Source of the DNA: Pteria penguin
Lineage: Eukaryota; Mollusca; Bivalvia; Pterioida; Pteriidae
DNA length: 64,000 nucleotides
Direction: 5' to 3'
Assembly: GCA_035048485.1 (NCBI GenBank)
Contig: CM068583.1
Coordinates: 43,615,042 to 43,679,041, forward strand
Part shown: in pieces, positions 49,501-61,500 of the stretch
Layout of the letters: each line of letters starts with the position of its first letter
Numbering within the stretch: position 1 is the first letter of the stretch
Position numbers and translations under genes: made by a program
The notes under the pieces: generated by a model
What the model was told of the DNA's origin: nothing
The model's database searches: none
What the model saw: only the letters and a program-made list of their open reading frames with translations

Positions 49501-52500
49501 CTCCTTCACTGATCAATGTTTTAATAAGGTTCCAATTTAAAGCTTGTAATTATATTTTCTTTTGTTCTAATTTCTGTGATTTTGCTTTCTTTTAAGGGTT
49601 TTTGTTTTATAAAAACTGTAGTCTATGGTCATAGACTCTTTCATGTGTTAACTCATGCAAAACTAACATTCTGAGTGGCACATAACATAAGAAATATTTG
49701 TATGGATATACTCATTATGATTGCTCAAACACTTTGCATTCAAACTTGAAGAAAACATATAGTGTTTACATGTTATGATTCTTAATTTCTCTTTTAATTA
49801 TTTTTCACATGCAAATGATAGAGATCTTAGAACATGACCCTTAATCCAAATCTCTATGGCAATATGTGCAAATAGAGAGTTGCATATATATCAATGCTCA
49901 TTACTGTTGCCCAGGGCTTGAAATTGGCAAAAATTTTGGGTCGTCAAATTCAAAGAAATTGTGGACGACCTCCATTATATTTACTAAACTTTTAGGTTGC
50001 CCAAGAGATTTTAGGTTGTTTTTGATGACCAGACCATTGCTAATTTCGAACCCTGCTATTGCTTGTGTAACATACTGGATTTTCTGTCAGACTGACTGAT
50101 TCTGTTTTCCCTTTTGGCAAGACCTAATTAAGCTTTAAATTGTCTCGCTGGTCTATTTCAATGGCTGTTCAGTTGCATTTGGCTTTTTGCAGTCTGGAGT
50201 GAGGATTTCCAATGCTTATCTAATTTCTTTTTTAAAAAAGATAATTGTTAACAGTCTACATGTTTACACAACTTCTAAGAGGAGCATACTAATCCAGCGG
50301 TCCACAGACACAGCTCAAATGTGATCTTGTAATATGAATTTTTAATTTTTCTTTCTTTAAGCTGCCAAGCTTAGACGTCTTATCTAAGTTATATATATGT
50401 TGTTGGAGTGAAGATGTTGATCCTCCATTATGGCATATCATCCACAACTGTGTAGAGTTTTTGGCATTGTCTTAAAATAACTTTACAGTATTCTTGATGA
50501 TAGGTGGAAAATTTTGGATATACTTAATAGATAAATACATCTTAGGATGTTGCCTTGGGATATTCCACTGATTATATTAGACCATTCAGACCAGGTCTAG
50601 TGTGTAGAATAATAGAATTACGCATTGTTTGCAACCTGTCAGGATGTCCAACAATGAGAAATTTATACCTGTAATACCATATTGTTAAATAAATACCAAC
50701 ACCTGAATGTTTTTGGAAGTATATTATGTTTATGCTAATCTAGTTATCAAATTCTGTACATGGTCCACTCACCATATTTTTAATTACTTTAGTAAGTTAT
50801 GACTTTATGATTGTCATTTTGACACTAATCTTTAATTTGACTTCAATTAATTGTCTCGAAACATAGTCTTTGGCTCTGGTTGTCAGTAATGGTACTGAAA
50901 CACTAAAAGACCCTAAATATAGTCATTGCAACCATTCTACCATCTATACTGTAAACTGTACTGTCTTTGAACGTGGAAAGCCCAGTCAATATATATCGAG
51001 TACAGGTAGTTTCCTGTAAGCTGCTCAAATTGTGCATTCCACTGATATACTGACCTGTGCAACCCTGCCATGTTGTAATATATATGCTCGTGCTGTTGAA
51101 AATAGGCCCCTAGGGGGGCAGAGGTATGTAATGTTATCGTGTCTATCTGTTCATTATTCCATCTGTCAAATTAAGATTTGGTTTCTGTGTGATAACTTAA
51201 GAATGCCTCGATAGAATTCAGTAATATTTTCTATGTATTGATATGTTAAAATACTTAAATTCTAGGCCAAGTGTTTTCACTGATTTTCAGCAATTTTATT
51301 AAAGTTGTGGCCCTTTCTTTGCAAAGAAACCAAGAAAATTTGGTTTCAGCACCATTACTTAAGAATTCTAAGGCAGTATCAATTGATCAATTTTTCCCAG
51401 AGTTATGGACTTGATTACTATGAAAAAACCATTCCAAACCATGTTCCAAAAGAATTAAATGACATTTTGTAAACAAGTTGAAACATTATTAAGCAAAATT
51501 ACTTTCCTTCTTAATACAGTGGTTTCTGTTATAAATCTTTAGAAGTCATGAAAATGTGGGCTTTGGTCTTAAAGTACTCAAGGCTAATTAGATTTAAAAT
51601 GAAGTCTGTGTTACACATACCCATTAAACAATTAAGATGTATTTTTCTCACTAAACAATTAGTATTTTACAAAATAAATAAACTACACTTTGCAAAATTA
51701 GATATTTTTGTCTTTTTTTTTAAATAATGGATGGAGATACTTGGTTATCATTTTAGTATTAGTAGGTGGAGTACAGCTCCTGACCTGGTTCCCATTAATT
51801 GATTCTAGCAGAGTTATAACCCCTCATTTGGATATACAAGGTCACATGATCAAAAAGTTCTCAGCCCCATTTACTTAGGTATACCCAGGATAATGAGGAT
51901 TGAAAAAATTGTAATTATTTTCAGTATAATTTCCCCTCATATCAATGTACTTTCTCCATCTCTGTGCTAATTTCTGAATCCCTTCAAATTAGAATACTTC
52001 ATTCTGGTCCCCAAATTACTCCTATACAGCATCCATGACACCTTCATAATGCTTCCAAACTTCTTACCACATAGGTAAGATTTTAGTTTTTGGAACAGAT
52101 AAAAGTCAGATGTTGCTAAATTTGGAGAAAATTGGCCTTGAGGAAGGGCCTGGAGGCTGCATTCTGTTACAGCCATCATTGCAACCTGAGATACGTGAAC
52201 AGGTGTGTTATCCTGCAAGGGAAGAACACCTCTGGTTAGCTTTCCTCTCCTGTTTCTCACAGTCTCCTGATGCAGCCTCATTTGCATAATATGCATCATT
52301 TATCATGTGGCCTTTCTCAAGAAAATCAATCTTGATTATTCCCTGATTGTCCTAAAAGATAGAAGCCATGACTTTCTCAGCTGAAGAAACTCTCTTATAT
52401 GTTTTAGGAGAGGGTGAGCCAGATCAAAATTGTGAACCCAAATTTCATCCTGAGTAACAATGAAACCCATAAAATGCTCTGGATCATCATTGTTATGAGG

Positions 52501-55500
52501 CAAAAGATGCAAAGAAACACCATACCAGTTTTTCCTTTGATCTTCAGTGCACATTCTAGGGACACATCTAGCTGAGACATTTGACATGTCTAAGATGTCA
52601 GTTAGAATTGATTGAACAGCCCCACAACTTATGCCAACTTCTCTGGCTATATCTCAGAGGTTTTGCCTTCTGTCACACATGGCAAGAGTGTACACAATAT
52701 AAACATTTTCATCTATAGTAGCCTCCTTGGTACATTTAGACCATTCATCAACTTCAGTGCTTTCCCTCCCCCTCCTAAATTCAACAGTACTATATGAAGG
52801 TGAATCTATCTCAAGCGTTTTCACAAAGTCCTCATTGATTTACTTGGGAGTCATCCCCTTCTTATATAGATACTTAATCACTTTTCAATATTTTGGCAAT
52901 TTGACTAACCCTTCAACTTTTACCACTCACTGTGAATTATGTGTATAATGAAAAGCTTTGAAGTACTACTTTCTCAACCAAAAGTGTTCAATAAGATTGA
53001 AGAATGGTTTGATTGGGGTTTTATACTTATTTATTTTAAACAAAGTGTATCCGGCCGAGAACTTTTTGATCATACCTTGTATGTCAGGAATTTTCAGTTT
53101 TTCCATTTGTACAGTTTTAATTTTGTCCTAGCAGGGGCAATATTGTCAATATGACACATTTAGATCATGTTAACCTAATTGACGACCTTGTATTGGGATG
53201 TGAAATGTCTTTATCTCTATCTCTTTATCTTGCTACTTGTAAAATTTCAATTTGATAAGAGTGATTGCACATATCATGATATGAGATTACAGTATGGACA
53301 TTATAACTACACAAACTTTCCTACCTTCCATCTGTCACATGATACAGCAAGGGAAAAATTTTAGTCCCTTGACTCAGATTTTATCATGCAATGATAATAA
53401 TAACAATTTCTGCTGGATACTGATCAAATTCCTTTTGGACAGGTATGCTTTTGATGTTTTACTGTAGGTCATTTTCTTTTAAACATTTTGAATGGTAATT
53501 TGTTAAATCAACAAGCAATAGTGAAATAGTGGAAAGTCTAAGTTCCATTTTATTAGTGGAAATGTATCAAAGGTCATAGACAATGGGACTTGATAAAAGG
53601 GAATACAATATAATTGTGTTAGTATTTTTAGGTCTATTGATTGAATGTATACCAATACACTGATCCATTTTCCTCTGCTGACATGCCATTTAGTGCAAAA
53701 TTTTATGGCTATTTTGTCATGCTACATTGGACAAATCAGGCTTTTGATTTTGGCATCACAGGCATAACAATTGAAAGTCTGCAAAGCATTATATTGTATT
53801 TTCTTGTTGAAAAAATAGATTGGTGCATTATTAATAAAAAGACCTGCTTGAGAAGTTTTCATGCTTAATTAGTGTAGACATCTATTCAGTAGGTACATGT
53901 ATATATCAGACCTTCATCAAATTCAGATATAAACATACTAGAAAGTTTTGCACAAATAGGTCAATGAGACCAGAAATATTAACGTTTGTCTTCTTTTGTA
54001 AACTATATAGGAGAAAGACTATACATATGGGGCCAACATTCTCTGCTAATGAAACATTTACAAATGACACCAAGGACAGTAATATTGTGACCTTGAAATT
54101 GATCTTTACATTGCAAAAATGAGATCGGCAAATACATTACATGTTCCAAATCTCTCATATGATATCATACAAAAGAGAGATTTCAGACAGTTTGGATATT
54201 CTACTTTTGTAGCTCACCTCAGCTGATGATTCAGGGTCCGCAATTTTTAAATAGACTTATAAAGTTTTTAAATATCTTTAAAAATATTTTCAAGAGCCAC
54301 TAGCCACAATGACATCATAATTTATATATAGCATCCTGATGACTTGTAATTCGAAATTGTTGAAAAGAAGGCCTTGCAATAATATGTATCCCCAACCATT
54401 GGCTGACAGTTTTTACACAGGTTGAACAAAATTAAAATTCTCCTCATAAAAAACAATGAAGACTTTATATCATATATGTTATACAGGATTACCATGATAT
54501 GCAATATTAATTATGTTCAAGTAAAGGTCTTGTTGCAAATTTTGTTTTTTCCCACCAAGGGCTGACAGTTTACTGTCTGTTTAATGTGCCCTAGAAATTG
54601 AAAACAAGTATTTAGTGTTATAAGGAAAGTTAGGCAAATAATCTACTCTTCAAGTAATGTAGAAATAATGCTGTATAAGGTTAGGTTTATTCCTTCTTGT
54701 GAGATCATTTTAAGCCCATGTGAGCATTGTCAACCTTGGGTCTCTTTTTAATCAAACAAAGCCATTGACCTTGACTTTCATTTTAGCAAATAACCATATG
54801 ACCTAATGTTTAGGATTTTGATATGTATTTGGCAGCTGTAATTGGGTAAATATTTTTCACATAGAAAATAAAAGTACAATGTATAGATAATGTTTATTTC
54901 TAGAAATGTTAAAAATGATTCATTATAATGCCAGATATCTTTACTTCCTCATTCCTTATCAGTAAATTACAAGTTCATGTATAAGGAAGTTTTTTTTAAA
55001 AAAAAATAATGATTTCATTTATTGCAGATGGATATACCTGAAATTTACTTCAAGATTGATGATTTTAATTTGTGGATATCTTTAGCAACCATAATTTTTA
55101 ATCCCTTGTTTTGGAATCTAGTAAGTATTAAATTTAGTTTTGTACTAAAGGTTTGAATAAGTTATGTGGACATATTTGTATTGTATCAGTTAGAAATTTT
55201 CAAAAAATTTAGATTTTCATTTATATTGTATCAGTTGGAAATTTTAAAAAAATTCAGATTTTCATTTAGGCAATTATGTAAGAAAATCATGTTGCCAGGA
55301 CAGATTTAAGGTTGCCCACCTGAAAGTCAGGCATAATTGTATTCAAAGGAGTCGACTCTTAAAGTGAAAGTATATTCCAAAATAAGACAGAGGAGAATGA
55401 TCAATAAATATTGTCCTTTTAGAGGAATGTTTGTTATGTATTTAGTATAGATAAATGAAACATGTAAACACAAATTTTTTAAAATCAATTTATGATAAGA

Positions 55501-58500
55501 TTTGTAAAAACTGTTATTTGAAATTAGGGTTTCACAATTCTCAAATAGTTCAAATTTTCTGGACTTGAATTTTGATACATATATACATTCAAATTTATAG
55601 TTATTTTCGCCCCAACAAAAGTGGTGCAGAGTATACTAGAATCAGATTGTTTGTCTGCCTGCATGTCTGTCTGTAGATGTAGGTTTTCTGGATTTTTCAT
55701 ATATCTTTGACATAATGGACTGAAGCTTGGTATCGTCTTTTTTATCAACAACTACAGATTATGAGTTGTTGCAGCTGACCTACTTTTGCTAGAATGAGGT
55801 CACTGACTCAAATTTTTTCAGACCTTTTTCAATTATCTTTGAGATAGTGGATTGAAACTTGATACACATCTTTAATATATCTCCCATAAGTACTGATTTT
55901 ATTTATATCCATACAAAGGTCATATACCCAAAGTCAAGTTTAGCCTAAGCCCAAACTTTTGTTGTACAATTAAGGTGTGAGGAGAGATATTTGTTCCATT
56001 GGGAAGTGCTAGATCATTTAAATTATGTTTATTTATCTTTATCTCTATAACTTTTAGGTTGCCAGATGGGAATACAGGAGTGGACACATCACACGTGTTT
56101 TAGGTTCTCCTCAAAGAGGATGCACACTTCTCGCTCTCACTATTGTAGGTCTTGGTGTATTTAGGGATTGGCAGTGAGTACAAGGAAGCAATTATAACGA
56201 ATTAGCATTAAATGTAACTGTATTGATGAATACAAGATGACTTTCAAGAAAAGTTTTTTATGTAGTTTATTAGTATAAAAAGTGGTAGAAAGATAGGCTT
56301 TTTACGTCAAAGGCTCAAATGAAGTCTATTTTCAAAGTGTGCCATCAGTGTATTGTTCATGTGTCTGTCTGTTGTCAACCATAAACTTTTACATTTTCAA
56401 ATTCCTCTTCAGAAATGTTACTAGAAGAAATCTTGATGAAACTTGGTAGGAATAAAGTTCTCAAGGTTTGCTTTTATGTTATTGTTTTCTATCCAAGTCA
56501 CTTAAAGTTTGGACCCAACCATCAACCATCAAAACTAGGGCTTTCATATTTTGCATATGTGGTTTTTGTGGTGAGAACTTTACAATGTTTTCTTGATTTC
56601 TGATCTTGTGAACTTTACTGTGAAGTTCAACATACATTTTACCTTACTTAAAACTAACCTAAATATTGACCCTACTTTCAGTCATTGAAGACAAGTTTTT
56701 GATATTCCATATGTATGCTCCTTGTGACAGTACCTTTCTATATATACCATACTTTATTATCTTGAGACCTTGACCTTCACATTAGACCTAGCTATATTGC
56801 AAAAAGTTAATCCTAGGTTATAACTTCTACCATGAGAGCTAGGGCTTTCATGTCTGAGGTGTCCTCCTTGTGGTAAGACCCTTCATTTAATACTACATGT
56901 ATAATGTATGACATTGTAACCTTTAAAGTGTAGGTTGATCTACATTTGACTTGATTAAAAAAACTTAAATATAAAATCCTGGCTTTCACTTTTGAACCAT
57001 AGAAAATATCATGATGATATTTTATATATGTATTACTCATGGCAAGACCTTTCCATTGATAGTAATCTATGAATTTGTGATCTTGATCTAAACATTTGAC
57101 CTATACCAAAAAATTATTCCTTGGTCGCAACTCTTCAACCGTGGAAGCTAGGGCATCAATATTACACGTGAGCATTTTTTGTGCTAAGAACTTGCCATTG
57201 ATACCATAGGAGATATGACTTTGATATTTCACATGTGTTCAATGTATTGAGACCTTTCCATTCATACTATAATTTCTTTGCTCCCCCAAAAATTTCGGGG
57301 GAGCATACAGTTGTTGTCGTGTCTGTTTATTTATCTGTCTGTCTGTTCGTTTTTCTGTCTATCCATCCGTCCCTCTGAGCTCATATCTCTTATACCTTTC
57401 ATCAGAATTTTATCACACTTCACCAAAGTGCTATTTAGGTTAAGGGCTTTTGGACTAAGGTCACTCAAGGTCATTTCTGAAAGGTCAAGGTCACTTATTA
57501 ACTATGACTTAAAATACCATTTAGTACTTATCTCTTACACTTTTCATCAGAATTTTATCATACTTCACCAAAATGTTATTTAGGTTAAGGGCTTTTGGGC
57601 AAAGGTCACTCAAGGTCATTTCTGAGAGGTCAAAGTAACCTATTAATGAGGACTGTAAGTACCATGAAGTACTTATATCTCCTACACTTTTCATCAGAAT
57701 TTGCTCATACCTCATCCAAATGTTTTACAGGATGCTTTTGGACATAGGTTAAGATCAATGTGAAATTAAGACATAGATCATTCGTGATCATTTTTGAATG
57801 GTCAAGGCCACTCTGTAAATAGAACTTCAGGTATCAAAATAAAACTTAATTTATGAAAAAGAGAATGTTTAAGAAAAAATATTTGCTGATATGGGACTAA
57901 TCAGAATATTGTTGTTCTTGGTCTACATCATAGCAGCTACATGCATATACTATACCCCTACCATTATTCAAGGTAACTTGTTAACTAAAACTTAAAATAT
58001 CATGAAGTACTTCAAGGCCATTCAGAAAATAGAACTTTAAGTATTAAAATTTAATTTAAATTATCAAAAGAGAATGTTTGAGCATCCATCAGTTTTATTG
58101 ACGTCTTTGTATATGAATTGAGTCATCAATTTCCTGGATTATAAGTATAATTGCCATTTGGGGAGCATCCATCAGTTTCACTGATACTCTTGTTTACCTT
58201 GTGACTTTGATCTTCACATTTGACCTACATTTAAGGAACATTTTTATCATTTCCGTAATATTTGAAACATAAGAGGTAGGGCTTTCATATTTCACAAGTG
58301 TGTTCCTTTGACTTTGTGCCATTGACCATCAGCTTTGACTTGCATTTAAAAATGTCCTCTTCAAGACTTTTGTTGCCTCTGGATTCACAAACACATCTTG
58401 TTATAAGATTAAATCAGGAGGGGGAGATGTATTTTTGCTTGTAGTATTAAGCTTTTTAAGGCACCATACAAGTTTTGCTGTTTTTTTCAACCAGATTTCT

Positions 58501-61500
58501 AAAGGAATGGATTCAGGCAGAGGCAACAAATGCCCCAGGTGGAACTATCCTTTGACAAGCTTCTTCGTTAGACCAACTGCATATATCAACAAACTGAATG
58601 CATTGGAGTAATGTAGAAGGGTGTCTTAAAAAGTTATGTTTCTTTTGGTTCCATTTTGAAATTATATTTTTGACAAGTGGTTTCTTTGAATTTCTCACTA
58701 AAGGTTGCTTATAATGCAAGAGAATGCTGTCAAAAAATTGCAAGAGTTATGGTCCATGGACTTAGAGTGTCATTGATATTTTCTATGCAAAATGTTACAG
58801 AATAGTTGCTCAGGACCCAAGGTATGGTCAAGGTCATAATGTATATGATGAGTAATTCCTTGATTGGGCCATAACTTTTTTACTCCTTGCATGGATTTGA
58901 ATAAAATTTCACGGAATTGTAAATCAGGTTAATATGGTGTATTTTAAACCAACGTCATATCTAAAAGATCAAGGTCACAGTACTAGTGCTTTTGTAAGGT
59001 AAATCTTTGTCCTAGCTAAAATTTTTTGCTGCCTGTATGGATTTGAATAGTATTTTACAGTATTGTTGCCATGGATGCATAGTTGTGTCATGACCTTGAA
59101 CCAAGGTCATATGTGCAAGTTGAAGGTCACAGTCCTTATGTACATGTATGATAAATCCATGTCTGGGCCTTAACTTTCTACTGCCTACATTGATTTCAAT
59201 AATATTTCACAGAATTGTTACCCAGAACCCTAAGGTGTGTCATCACTTTGAACCAAGATTTAATTTCATTATGAACATTATCTTACATGAGTTTTAATGA
59301 ATTTGAGTGAAAAATTGGGGGAAAGGGGGGGCAGTTTGAATCCATGAATAAGAAGGGAAAGGAAATTCCATACATCCACTTGATCCCTCTTCAAATTAAG
59401 TGACTGGAATTTTTATGCAATGTTAGGTGTTTCTCTTGTTTGCATTTTGGAGTTGGTCCATGGTATGGCAAAGTAGGTCTAAGGAGGTAAACTCTTCTGC
59501 AAAGAGAAATTTTAATTGTGTTACATAATATGAAAAACTTAATGCATGACATTGTTTTAGAGTGATAAGGTGTTGATTTTGGTACCTGAAATATCTGAAA
59601 TAGTTGTAAAAAGTTGAATGCAGAAATAATTTTCAGATTTTTATTTTTACAAACTACAATTCCCAGATGTAAAAAGGTGTATAACTTATACATGTATAAA
59701 GGTTTGATAGACTTCTTTTTAGAAGAAATAGAAGGATTTTGATAAAACTTTGCATAAATGAAGTAATCATTGCCTTTTACAATGAATGTTACTCTTTTTG
59801 CTTGATCTTTCCAAGGATTGGTTCATGGTATGGGAATGCATATCCAGAAAGATACTATTTTTTGAGTGAGAAATTTCAGACGGGTTACTTAGTATAGAAA
59901 ACTAAATGTATTAAAGTGCTTTAGAATGATGTGATTTTGTTTTTGATTCAGTTCTTAATCAAAATTTCAGGAAAAAGGATACTTTCATATGAGAATACTC
60001 TGATACCTTCTAAGTTTCTCATGTGCTTTGTTGAGTTACTTTAAATCCCTAAATTTTCGTGTGCCCTTAATTTTCGCAAGCAATAAAAAGTCACGAAATT
60101 TAAAGGCAGTGAAACATATTTGGTATCTGGAGTTGTTTCCATTGCTTCCATCTGATCCCTGTTCATGTGCTTCTTTCATTGTTAAGACAGAAAGTTAAAA
60201 AGCAATTTCCTTTCTAGTAATTCATTTTACTAAGTATTTACTAGTAATGTTTTGCTGATGTTTTTTTCTTATGTTACGGAGCCAATTTGACTTGCATTAA
60301 AATTGTTCAAAACTCATGAGATGTTTTTATCTCTACATCATCACAATGTGAACCATTACCTTATCGTACCTTATTATATAGACTGTATATGCTGATGAGA
60401 TGATGTATAAAATAATACTGGTATTACTAGATTGTGTTAAACAATCATAAAACCTTGAAAATTAAGGGCAGCAAAGTACGGAAAATTGAAAATTCACAAA
60501 ATGTTAGGGCAGCAAAATTAAACAGTGTATGGATATATCTACATTACTTATTTTAAGATATTTCAGTTACTTAAATGTGTTTTGATATTCTGTTTTGCAG
60601 GTTCAAGTTAGCACTTGAGAGTCAGCCAAAGTGGCCCACATTGTATGAAAATTGGATCTTGTATCTCGGCTATTGTCTCATTCTGCTAGGATCTACATTT
60701 GTTTTTTCAAGCTATTATGCTTTAGGATTTTATGGAACATTTCTAGGTATAAATACTCTTCTCTGCTCCTTGAAATAATGAAGATTTATTACAGTTAGAA
60801 CAAATATATATGGATAACATCTTTTATAATGTGTTTTTTGAACTCAACAGTGATTCCAACATATTTATGCGAGGTCATTCAAAAATCTGTATAGATATAA
60901 AACTTGATATTTTATGTGTGCCTGTATGTGATATACATGCACCCTTACATGTATCTAAAACAATAATGATAGAAGGATCTCATTGTCTCTTTATTCAATG
61001 AAAGCCTTCTCTCTTTTGATCCTAAGTTAATGAGCATGATTACTTTCTGATTTAGGTTAAATGGAACTATTAGAATATTTATTTGTAACTTAAAAAAAAT
61101 TACTAATCCTACATGTATATGTACATGTATATGTATATGAGAGAATTTGGTCTGTCTTCTATATCATATGCATACTAACACATAAAATAAATACCACATG
61201 AAACAAGAACAGCAGTCTTACTACTCTCTACTTTCCTTGAGCTGATTACGTATTTATTCCATTACCTTATTTTGAATTCTCTTACCAAACTTTATTTCTA
61301 CTAAAGATGTTGGAAATAGTAGTTTGTGCGCATGATTTTAAAGAGAGAATTATCAGTGAATAATACAACAATGATATGTAGTGTATACATTCATATCAAC
61401 GTTCAGATCAATATTTAAATCTCTCATTATAAAAGCTTCTTTTGAAAACACTGTGCTCATTGGTATGTAGTCTGCATTTAGACTGAAAATGTAATACATT

